Part shown: in pieces, positions 1 to 5,718 of the stretch
Position numbering within the stretch: the first letter of the stretch is position 1
Layout of the letters: the number at the start of each line of letters is the position of its first letter
Origin: an uncultured Oscillibacter sp.
Lineage (GTDB): Bacteria > Bacillota > Clostridia > Oscillospirales > Oscillospiraceae
Assembly: GCA_948435975.1 (NCBI GenBank)
Contig: CAOJHG010000158.1
Coordinates: 1-5,832, forward strand
Reading direction: 5' to 3'
DNA: 5,832 bases
Made by a program: the position numbers and the translations under genes
Notes under the pieces: model-generated
Databases searched by the model: none
Told to the model about the DNA's origin: nothing
Seen by the model: the letters and a program-made list of their open reading frames with translations, nothing else

Positions 1-83
1 GTGAGGGCATTGAAGCCGGGGTGAAACTGGATATCCGCTTCCTCAATGACCGCGATATTTTCAATATGCAGCAGTTCCAGCAT
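1..83 (-). CDS. recN: DNA repair protein RecN, N-terminal fragment (runs off window)
   Basis: RecN is an SMC-like ATPase that acts early in double-strand-break repair by recombination. Only the first 27 codons are inside the window. The reading is MLELLHIENIAVIEE followed by ADIQFHPGFNAL, which matches the opening beta strands of RecN (family pattern roughly MLLELxIKNFAIIEEL...F..GLNVLTGETGAGKS). The Walker A motif would begin just past the edge. The ATG is at 83-81, with a purine-rich AGAGAGG about 12 bases upstream. It lies 20 bp downstream of the small membrane protein gene and on the same strand, so it is probably co-transcribed. The argR-recN order is standard in Firmicutes, which supports the call despite the short fragment. 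Confidence 0.88.
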   Translation of the reverse strand, partial: MLELLHIENIAVIEEADIQFHPGFNAL

Positions 84-103
84 GTTTTCTCACTGCCTCT
101 CTA

Positions 104-517
104 TTATTCAGACGGCGGCTGTACTCCGCCGGATTTCTGCTTTTGGTGTTTTTCGATGATGACCGTATACCAGATGGCAAATGCAATCAGCGCCAGGATT
201 CCAAGCACCGCCAGAAAGCGTACCCAGGCAACAGGTACAGCAAAAAGTAGATCGAACAGAATCACAATGCATACCACAGGTCCCCATGCAACCAAAGTTC
301 CAAATACGCCGAAGAGCTCCTGCCGGGCGGCACGTTCTTCCTCACCCGCCCGGATACATTTCGGGGAAAAGCTCCGGCAGATGTTCAGGCCGCAGAAAAC
401 AGCCCAGCAGAACAGAAGCCACCGGTTGATGCTTTGGCGAAAGAGCAGGCAGCAGACGGATATAACCAGAAGGATGACGTTGCAAATCAGGTATTCTACA
501 TTACATCGGTGCTTCAT
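104..517 (-). CDS. Small four-helix integral membrane protein, function unknown
   Basis: I do not recognise this 137-residue protein. It has four likely transmembrane segments at about residues 9-26, 33-47, 71-93 and 97-121. A charged connector (EEERAARQE, near 59-67) separates helix pairs 1-2 and 3-4, and the C-terminal tail (EKHQKQKSGG...) is charged and probably cytoplasmic. Cysteines are frequent in the first half (residues 5, 12, 22, 23, 37, 42, 47 and 54). The frame is open further upstream to an ATG at 595, but that start would run into argR. The ATG at 517 has AAAGGAG five bases before it and gives a clean hydrophobic N-terminus, so I chose it. The gene sits 43 bp after argR and 20 bp before recN, where most Firmicutes have nothing or a different gene. 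Operon membership is likely; a functional link to ArgR or RecN is not shown. Confidence 0.75.
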   Translation of the reverse strand: MKHRCNVEYLICNVILLVISVCCLLFRQSINRWLLFCWAVFCGLNICRSFSPKCIRAGEEERAARQELFGVFGTLVAWGPVVCIVILFDLLFAVPVAWVRFLAVLGILALIAFAIWYTVIIEKHQKQKSGGVQPPSE

Positions 518-560
518 TTGCTCTCCTTTCCTCCCCAACGAAAAATCCGGTTTCCTTTTC

Positions 561-1010
561 TTACAAGATATCCTTGATCTCCTCACAGAACTCAACAGCG
601 GATTCCGTATCCTTCATCAGCAGGAAAGCCGTGTCGTCCCCCGCCAGGGAACCCACCATATAAGTCAGCTCCATATGGTCTAAGGCCGAACATGCCGCGC
701 TGGCAAGTCCCGGCATAGTCTTGATGACAACGATGTTCTGGGCATAGGCCACGCTGAGGATGCTCTCTCGGAAAATCGTTTGCAGCTTCTCTGCCACGTT
801 CAGCTTCGACCGATTGCCGGACACCGCATATTTGTAGGTCCCCTGGCCCACCGGCTCTTTAATCAGGTGCATCTGCTTGATATCCCGGGAGATCGTGGCC
901 TGGGTGCTGCGAATGCCCCGCTCCTGGAGTCTGGCAAGCAATTGCTCCTGCGTCTCGATGTTCTCCTGTGTGATGATCTCCAGAATCATTGTTTGACGGT
1001 CGTTTTTCAT
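561..1010 (-). CDS. argR: Arginine repressor ArgR/AhrC
   Basis: This is a cytoplasmic hexameric transcription factor. With L-arginine bound, it represses arginine biosynthesis and can activate catabolic genes. At 149 residues it is typical in length. The N-terminal winged helix-turn-helix spans about 1-65 and contains the recognition helix STQATISRDI at 35-44, very close to B. subtilis AhrC. The C-terminal oligomerisation and arginine-binding domain spans about 78-149 and carries GSLAGDDT at 120-127, the family GTIAGDDT motif whose Asp pair binds arginine. The ATG at 1010 overlaps the nadK stop as ATGA, and GGAGG lies nine bases upstream inside nadK, so translation is probably coupled. I see no obvious ARG-box operator palindrome in the window, so autoregulation is not shown. 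Placement between nadK and recN is the usual clostridial order. Confidence 0.96.
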   Translation of the reverse strand: MKNDRQTMILEIITQENIETQEQLLARLQERGIRSTQATISRDIKQMHLIKEPVGQGTYKYAVSGNRSKLNVAEKLQTIFRESILSVAYAQNIVVIKTMPGLASAACSALDHMELTYMVGSLAGDDTAFLLMKDTESAVEFCEEIKDIL

Positions 1011-1885
1011 CCTTCCAAGCCTCCAGGCAGCATTTTCTGCGCAAAGATATCACAAAAGCTCCGTTCCGACAGCCGCGCCAGACGGGTCACATATTTCGAC
1101 CGCCGGACCTGTATCTTATCGTCCGCTTTCAGAGCAAAGGCGCGGCTCTCGTCCACGAAGAGATACACCGGCTTTCGTCCGTTCCGTTCCAGCTCCACTG
1201 TCAGAACGTGCTCCGGGGAGAGGACATAGGAGGAAAAGCGCATATTGTGGATGCAGATGGGACAGACCACCATGGCCTGAGCGACTGGTTCTACCACCGG
1301 GCCTCCAGCGGAGAGAGAATAGGCCGTGGACCCTGTGGGCGTGGCTACAATGACGCCGTCCCCAGCAATGTCCGCCAGGTGCCGCCCATCGGAGGACAGT
1401 TTTAGGTGGATCACATGGGAGATAGGCCCCTCCCGAATGACCGCGTCGTTCAGGCCCAGGTTCGTGTAGATCTGCCGCCCATCCCGGAGGACCGACACAT
1501 CCAGCATCATCCGCTGTTCTGTCTCAAACTGCCAGTCCTTCAGCTTCCGCAAGGCCTCCAGCTCTCCGGCCTCCAGTTCCGCTACAAAGCCCAGCCCACC
1601 CATGTTAATGCCCAGCACCGGCATTTTGTGCAGCGCTGCCAGCTTGGCCAGGTGAAGAATCGTGCCGTCTCCTCCGAACGTGACCAGCAGATCCGCGCCC
1701 CGCAGCTCCTGGGGTAGAGGCTTTACGTCATAGTCCGCGAAAGCGCCCTCCTTCCGGTCGCGGAATGGAGAACATACCACCGTCTGGAAACCGATTTCTC
1801 GCAGGATTTTATCTGCGGACTGGGTGGCCTTCATGCCCTGGTCCCGGTTGGGGTTGGGACACAGAATGATTTTCTTGGGATTCAT
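1007..1885 (-). CDS. nadK: NAD kinase (ATP/polyphosphate-NAD kinase)
   Basis: This enzyme phosphorylates NAD+ to NADP+ in the cytoplasm, the sole route to NADP. Counting from the ATG at 1885 it has 292 residues, normal for the family. GGDGT, the nucleotide-binding and catalytic loop, is at 71-75. NMGGLGF follows near 94-100. The Asn-acidic pair that contacts NAD is Asn-Asp at 146-147 (Asn-Glu in many homologues). The hallmark GDGVIVATPTGSTAYSLSAG starts at 175. A GTG at 1891 would add two residues and overlap the tlyA stop as GTGA. I prefer the ATG because GGAGG lies seven bases upstream of it, but both are possible. The 3' end overlaps argR by four bases. NADPH made here is also used by the next MEP-pathway step after Dxs (Dxr), a plausible but unproven reason for the clustering. 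Confidence 0.95.
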   Translation of the reverse strand: MNPKKIILCPNPNRDQGMKATQSADKILREIGFQTVVCSPFRDRKEGAFADYDVKPLPQELRGADLLVTFGGDGTILHLAKLAALHKMPVLGINMGGLGFVAELEAGELEALRKLKDWQFETEQRMMLDVSVLRDGRQIYTNLGLNDAVIREGPISHVIHLKLSSDGRHLADIAGDGVIVATPTGSTAYSLSAGGPVVEPVAQAMVVCPICIHNMRFSSYVLSPEHVLTVELERNGRKPVYLFVDESRAFALKADDKIQVRRSKYVTRLARLSERSFCDIFAQKMLPGGLEG

Positions 1886-1887
1886 GG

Positions 1888-2697
1888 TCACCCCTCCTCC
1901 TTCAACGTCCAGTGGGATTCTTCCACCAGCGCTTCTAAATCAAACGAATGGGCGGCCAGCTCCTTTGGGCCTCCCAGATAGCCCAGGTACTCAATGTTTC
2001 CCTCGGGGCCGCGGATAGGGGAGTAGGTCAAGCCCTGAATGGAAAAGCCAGCGGTTCTGCTGTGTTCAAAAAAGTGTTCCAGGACCTCCAGATGAACAGC
2101 GGGGTCCCGAACGACGCCCTTTTTTCCTACCTTTTCCCGGCCTGCCTCAAACTGGGGCTTCACCAGGCAGACCGCGTGTCCTTCCTCCCGCAGAAGCGCC
2201 CGAAGAGGCGGAAGAATCAGCTTGAGAGAGATAAAGCTCACATCCACAGAGGCGAAGTCCAAAGGATCAGGAATCTGCTCCTGAGTGAGATATCGGGCGT
2301 TGGTCCGCTCCAGGCAGATTACCCGAGGGTCGTTCCGCAGCTTCCACGCCAACTGCCCGTGGCCTACGTCTACCGCATAAACCTTAGATGCGCCGTTTTG
2401 CAGCATACAGTCTGTAAAGCCGCCTGTAGATGCCCCAATGTCCGCGCAAGTCTTCCCTTCCAGGCTGATGGGAAACGCCTGTACAGCCTTCTCCAGCTTC
2501 AAGCCGCCCCGTCCCACGTAGCGCAGGCCCTCCCGGACCTCTAAGGCCGCATCCGCCGCGATGGCAGTCCCAGGCTTGTCCACCCGGCGGCCCTCTACAT
2601 ACACTTGGCCGCTCATGATTACTGCCTGGGCCCGCTGCCGGGTTTCCTCCAGGCCCCGCTCCACTAACAGCAGGTCCAGCCGCATTTTATTTTTCAT
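1888..2697 (-). CDS. tlyA: TlyA/YqxC-family S4-domain RNA 2'-O-methyltransferase (hemolysin A family)
   Basis: The protein has 269 residues in two domains. An S4 RNA-binding domain at about 5-62 (MRLDLLLVERGL...) is followed by an FtsJ-like Rossmann methyltransferase. The SAM-binding motif DIGASTGGFTDCML is at 86-99, DVSFISL at 152-158, VKPQFE at 179-184, and PIRGPEGNIEYL at 227-238. Lys67, Asp152, Lys180 and Glu236 sit where the K-D-K-E catalytic tetrad of 2'-O-methyltransferases is expected. In mycobacteria TlyA methylates ribose in 16S and 23S rRNA and affects capreomycin sensitivity; the Firmicute substrate is less clear, and the 'hemolysin' label is historical. The ATG at 2697 lies within dxs (11 bp overlap) with GGGAGG six bases upstream. 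An in-frame ATG at residue 5 is less well placed. The neighbourhood is the same as yqxC in B. subtilis. Confidence 0.93.
   Translation of the reverse strand: MKNKMRLDLLLVERGLEETRQRAQAVIMSGQVYVEGRRVDKPGTAIAADAALEVREGLRYVGRGGLKLEKAVQAFPISLEGKTCADIGASTGGFTDCMLQNGASKVYAVDVGHGQLAWKLRNDPRVICLERTNARYLTQEQIPDPLDFASVDVSFISLKLILPPLRALLREEGHAVCLVKPQFEAGREKVGKKGVVRDPAVHLEVLEHFFEHSRTAGFSIQGLTYSPIRGPEGNIEYLGYLGGPKELAAHSFDLEALVEESHWTLKEEG
1892..1902 (-). promoter_or_regulatory. Ribosome binding site deciding the nadK start
   Basis: In mRNA sense AAGGAGGAGGG precedes GTGACCATG. The second GGAGG is seven bases from the ATG at 1885, the preferred spacing. The GTG at 1891 is only about four bases from the first AGGAGG. 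The site lies within the last codons of tlyA, so nadK translation is probably coupled to it. Confidence 0.6.
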
Positions 2698-4543
2698 GTG
2701 CCGCCTCCCGCACCGCCTTGACTATCCCGGCGGCGTCTACTTCAAAACAGTGCTCTAGCTGGGGGATGCTTCCCTCTGCTGGATAGGTCTCGCCCAGGTT
2801 TTTTAGGATGAGATGTACTGGCGTTTCTCCGCGTTCCGCTAACAGAGCCCCGAGCCTCTGGCCTACACAGCCCGCGCCGTAAGCGTCTTCTATTATCAAT
2901 AGGATGTCCGTTTTTCCGAAAAAGCCTTCTAGCATATCGCCGTCCAGTGGAGCGATGCGGTTCAGCTTCAGAACCTCCGTATCAATTCCCTCCCGTGACA
3001 GCAGGGCGGCCGCTTCCAGAGCCGCGTTGATTGTCACGCCGTAGGACAGCAATGTTACGTCCTTTCCATCACGCAGACGGACCAGGGGCGCGCCAGAGGT
3101 ATCTTCCCGGAAAATGCCCTCTCCGCCTCTCGGGTAACGGACCGCCACAGGACCCCTGACCGCAAACAGCGCCTGCCGGAGCATATGCCGCAGTTCGGCA
3201 AAGCTGGCGGGGCATAAAACTGTAAAGCCTGGAATGGACGGAAGAAACAGCGCGTCAAAACAGCCTTGGTGGGTCTCTCCGTCTGGCCCTACAATTCCTG
3301 CCCGGTCTACGCCCAGCACCACATGCAAATTTTCCAGGGAAACATCGTGAATCAGCATGTCGTAGGCCCGCTGCAAAAATGTGGAATACACCGCGAAGAC
3401 CGGAATCATGCCCTGCGCGGCCAGACCAGCGGACATGGAGACTCCGTGGCCCTCGGCAATACCTACATCGAAAAAGCGGTTTGGCAGGGCCTTGGCGAAC
3501 TCTGACAGGCCCGTTCCGTCCGCCATGGCAGCGGTGACAGCGCAGACACGTTCATCCTCTCTGGCGCTGTCCAGCAGGGTCTTGCCGAAGACGGAGGAAA
3601 AGCTCTCTCCGCTCTCCTTTTTCAGCAATCCCGTAGCTGGGTCAAAGGGACTGATACCGTGGAATTTATCCGGATTCTGCTCTGCAAAGGGGTAGCCCCT
3701 TCCCTTCACTGTGTTGACATGCACCAGCACCGGGCACCGCAGATCCTTGGCCCAGTCCAGCATATCGCACAGCCGGGGCAGGTCGTGGCCGTCGATTGGC
3801 CCCAGGTAGGTAAAGCCCATATCCTCAAAGAGCGTACTCCCTGGCCACAGCGTCCGCTTCATCCAGGTCTTGAGCCCGTGATTGAAGCGGTACAGCGGGT
3901 TCCTCATCGGCTGGCGGCCAAACAGGTTTCGATACCACTTCTTGAAATGGTAGTAAGCCGGCTTGGACCGCAGACCTGCCAAGTGGCTGGGAATCGCCCC
4001 TACATTCCGGTTAATGGACATGCCATTGTCGTTCAGAATTACAATCAGCGGTTCGCCGGAGGCCCCGGCGTTGTTCAGCCCCTCGTAAGCTAATCCGCCT
4101 GTGAGCGCACCGTCTCCCAAAAGGGCCAGAACGCTGTAGTTCTCATTTTGCAGAGTCCGCGCCCTCGCCATGCCTAAAGCAACAGAGACGGAGTTAGACG
4201 CATGACCGGCGATAAAAGCATCATGGACGCTCTCCTTCGGCTTCGGAAAACCGGAGAGGCCCTGAAACTGCCGGAGGGAAGAAAACTGCTCTCGCCGTCC
4301 GGTCAGAATCTTATGGACATAGCACTGGTGGCCCACGTCGAATACCAGGCGGTCCTGTTTTGTATCAAATACCCGATGGATAGCTACCGTCAGTTCCACA
4401 GCTCCCAAATTAGAGGCCAGGTGACCGCCGGTTTCCGACACACTCTGCACAAGAAACTCCCTCAGCTCCTGGCAGAGCTGGGGGAGCTGTCCGGCGGGCA
4501 GTGCTCGAACGTCCGCAGGGGAATGGATCAACTCCAGCAGCAT
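2687..4543 (-). CDS. dxs: 1-deoxy-D-xylulose-5-phosphate synthase
   Basis: This is the first enzyme of the MEP isoprenoid pathway. It is thiamine-diphosphate dependent and condenses pyruvate with glyceraldehyde 3-phosphate, releasing CO2. At 618 residues it is full length. The N-terminal region has GGHLASNLGAVELTVAIH near 39-56 (conserved His41), DVGHQ at 69-73 and the ThDP/Mg site GDG at 143-145 with its partner NDN at 171-173. The pyrimidine-binding domain has GIAEGH with the catalytic Glu at 364, then STFLQRAYD at 387-395 and DRAGIVGPDGETHQG at 413-427. RYPRG at 469-473 precedes the C-terminal transketolase-like domain. GIAEGHGV departs from the textbook GIAEQHAV, but the Glu and His are kept. 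The ATG at 4543 has GAGGAG ten bases upstream and lies 24 bp after oapA. The 3' end overlaps tlyA by 11 bp. Confidence 0.97.
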   Translation of the reverse strand: MLLELIHSPADVRALPAGQLPQLCQELREFLVQSVSETGGHLASNLGAVELTVAIHRVFDTKQDRLVFDVGHQCYVHKILTGRREQFSSLRQFQGLSGFPKPKESVHDAFIAGHASNSVSVALGMARARTLQNENYSVLALLGDGALTGGLAYEGLNNAGASGEPLIVILNDNGMSINRNVGAIPSHLAGLRSKPAYYHFKKWYRNLFGRQPMRNPLYRFNHGLKTWMKRTLWPGSTLFEDMGFTYLGPIDGHDLPRLCDMLDWAKDLRCPVLVHVNTVKGRGYPFAEQNPDKFHGISPFDPATGLLKKESGESFSSVFGKTLLDSAREDERVCAVTAAMADGTGLSEFAKALPNRFFDVGIAEGHGVSMSAGLAAQGMIPVFAVYSTFLQRAYDMLIHDVSLENLHVVLGVDRAGIVGPDGETHQGCFDALFLPSIPGFTVLCPASFAELRHMLRQALFAVRGPVAVRYPRGGEGIFREDTSGAPLVRLRDGKDVTLLSYGVTINAALEAAALLSREGIDTEVLKLNRIAPLDGDMLEGFFGKTDILLIIEDAYGAGCVGQRLGALLAERGETPVHLILKNLGETYPAEGSIPQLEHCFEVDAAGIVKAVREAAHEK

Positions 4544-4567
4544 GACGCGTAATCTCCTCTCAACGGC

Positions 4568-5110
4568 TCAACAGTGGAAAATATGCAGGACCCGCCCCGC
4601 TAAATAAACAACCTTGGTGCTCTGAGAAATTGCAAACGCCTTGCCCAAAGCCTTCCCGCCGATGGTCAGGCCGGACACCAGCGCAGTCACACCTACAGAA
4701 ATCAGCACCGTTCGAACGTTCAAGGCCTGCTGGAGCTGTGTCACAATCACCGCTCCGGTCGCACCGCTGACGATGCCGCAGATGTCGCCCACCACATCAT
4801 TGCACACGCTGGACACCCGCCCCGCGTTCCGCAGAAGACGCAGCGCCTCTTTAGCGCCCTTCTCCTTATGCGCGGCCATGGCATGAAAGGGTTTGGGGTT
4901 CGCCGCAGTCACCGCCACGCCAATGATGTCAAACACAATGCCCAAACTGATAAACAGCGCCAACAGCAAAAGAGCGGCCGCCATGCCCGCGCCGTTCAGC
5001 ATCGACTCCGACGCCAGACTCAATACCGCAGACAGGGCCACCGCCATCAAAAACACAGTCAGGGCCCAACGATATTGGGCGGATGCTCCACTTTTTTTTT
5101 CCTTCTTCAA
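4568..5110 (-). CDS. oapA: OLE-associated membrane protein OapA (four-helix, DUF21-like)
   Basis: The 180-residue protein has a lysine-rich cytoplasmic N-terminus (MKKEKK) and four hydrophobic segments at about 15-33, 43-69, 108-125 and 133-150. A basic loop (HKEKGAKEALRLLRNAGRV, 81-99) lies between segments 2 and 3. Known OapA proteins have this size and topology and bind OLE RNA at the membrane; the transmembrane part resembles the DUF21 domain of CorB/MpfA-type magnesium transporters but has no CBS domains. I identify it from topology, recalled family flavour and its position between a structured RNA and dxs, as in Bacillus halodurans. The start is TTG at 5110, supported by GGGGAGG five bases upstream; no upstream in-frame ATG competes. 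A run of nine A occurs at codons 4-7. A stand-alone DUF21 protein of other function is the main alternative. Confidence 0.8.
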   Translation of the reverse strand: MKKEKKSGASAQYRWALTVFLMAVALSAVLSLASESMLNGAGMAAALLLLALFISLGIVFDIIGVAVTAANPKPFHAMAAHKEKGAKEALRLLRNAGRVSSVCNDVVGDICGIVSGATGAVIVTQLQQALNVRTVLISVGVTALVSGLTIGGKALGKAFAISQSTKVVYLAGRVLHIFHC

Positions 5111-5209
5111 AAAAACCTCCCCTGGCCTGGAGACGCACTCTTCCCCCGCTGGGCCAGCAGTCTAAAAGACGAGTCCAAAATTAGCAAAGAAAAAAGCTAA
5201 GACGGCGGC
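5111..5209 (-). promoter_or_regulatory. Leader between OLE candidate and oapA, with oapA ribosome binding site
   Basis: This 99-base stretch holds no gene. In transcript sense it starts with a pyrimidine-rich stretch and a six-U run (5195-5190). TTAGC (5200-5196) can pair with GCTAA (5185-5181), or, as CTTAG (5201-5197), with CTAAG (5237-5233) in the tail of the RNA. CTGGCC (5157-5152) can pair with GGCCAG (5127-5122), ending at the Shine-Dalgarno GGGGAGG (5122-5116), five bases before the TTG start of oapA. None of these hairpins is strong enough for me to call a terminator. It may contain the OLE 3' processing site. Confidence 0.4.
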
Positions 5210-5264
5210 GGCAGAAAGAGTAAATCTTACGGCTTAGGTACGGGTTGGATTTCCCCACAGAGCA

Positions 5265-5284
5265 CCTCTCGTTGCCGATAGAGG
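5265..5284 (-). other. GNRA-tetraloop hairpin near the 3' end of the OLE candidate
   Basis: In RNA sense CCUC pairs with GAGG, a two-base UA bulge follows on the 5' side, then UCG pairs with CGA around a GCAA loop. A GNRA loop on a bulged stem is a typical tertiary docking element, which supports a structured RNA here. It lies about 55 nt from the proposed 3' end. Confidence 0.6.
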
Positions 5285-5366
5285 CGGTTTCCCGTTCGGC
5301 CCTGCGGCACGGCGTCGCCTGTCCATGCTACCCGACTGCCACTTAGTCCGCACTGCAATCCTCTTT

Positions 5367-5382
5367 CTGCCCCAAAAGACAG
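5367..5382 (-). repeat. OLE candidate hairpin B with shared 12-nt core
   Basis: In RNA sense this is CUG, then UCUUUUGGGG, then CAG. The stem pairs as in hairpin A at 5541-5556, but a U-A pair replaces the G-C at the second position, which is a compensatory difference. The two copies are about 174 nt apart in the same RNA. Confidence 0.6.
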
Positions 5383-5540
5383 CCTAGGTGATTTCCACCA
5401 CAGTCCGTCCGTTTCTTTAGCCTCTTTTGCAGAACGGGTTTCAGCGGGCGATCACGGCGTCACCCTGGCCGGGGCGTCGCCGCGTAGTTCCCTCATCCAC
5501 CCGCCCCACGCAAGGCAGGCTACATCTGCACACAGCGTTA

Positions 5541-5556
5541 CGGCCCCAAAAGACCG
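5541..5556 (-). repeat. OLE candidate hairpin A with shared 12-nt core
   Basis: In RNA sense this is CGG, then UCUUUUGGGG, then CCG. It can fold as a six-base-pair stem including U-G pairs, closed by a UUUG loop. The 12-nt core GUCUUUUGGGGC is identical to the one in the hairpin at 5367-5382, while the outer closing pairs differ. Identical cores with different complementary flanks suggest a functional RNA motif rather than a chance duplication. Confidence 0.6.
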
Positions 5557-5696
5557 ATGCACCGCATTGCAGGTTCATCATCTGCTTCGTACACGGGCCG
5601 GAAATACCACATTGGGAGTACGTCCATGCACAAGAACAGGTCTCCACGGAAACAGGGTCGGATTGACCATGCCATTGGAAAGCGCCCTGAGTCCGC

Positions 5697-5718
5697 AAGC
5701 ATACCAAAGGGTACGCTT
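5697..5718 (-). other. Nine-bp hairpin in the 5' third of the OLE candidate
   Basis: In RNA sense AAGCGUACC pairs with GGUAUGCUU around a CUUU loop. All nine positions pair, one of them a G-U. It is the longest uninterrupted local helix I can see in the 5210-5832 region. Confidence 0.65.

Noticed and set aside
518..595. Upstream extension of the 137-aa membrane protein to an ATG at 595
   Set aside because: It would overlap argR, adds a basic non-homologous-looking stretch, and the ATG at 517 has an AAAGGAG at ideal spacing.
21..683. Plus-strand 220-codon open frame and similar long plus-strand frames opposite argR, nadK, tlyA and dxs
   Set aside because: These are antisense shadows of well-identified minus-strand genes and have no family signature.
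4568..5110. Calling the 180-aa protein a CorB/CorC magnesium transporter
   Set aside because: It has only a DUF21-like membrane part, no CBS or CorC_HlyC domains, and its position next to the RNA candidate fits OapA better.
5159..5187. Possible promoter for oapA: TTGCTA, 17 bases, TAGACT on the minus strand
   Set aside because: Each box matches the sigma-A consensus at only four of six positions, as chance often gives, and read-through from upstream is expected.
5233..5290. Passing resemblance to antisense 23S rRNA (GGTACGGG ... GATAGAGG on the plus strand)
   Set aside because: Only short words match, the intervening sequence does not, and no neighbouring rRNA segment continues the match.
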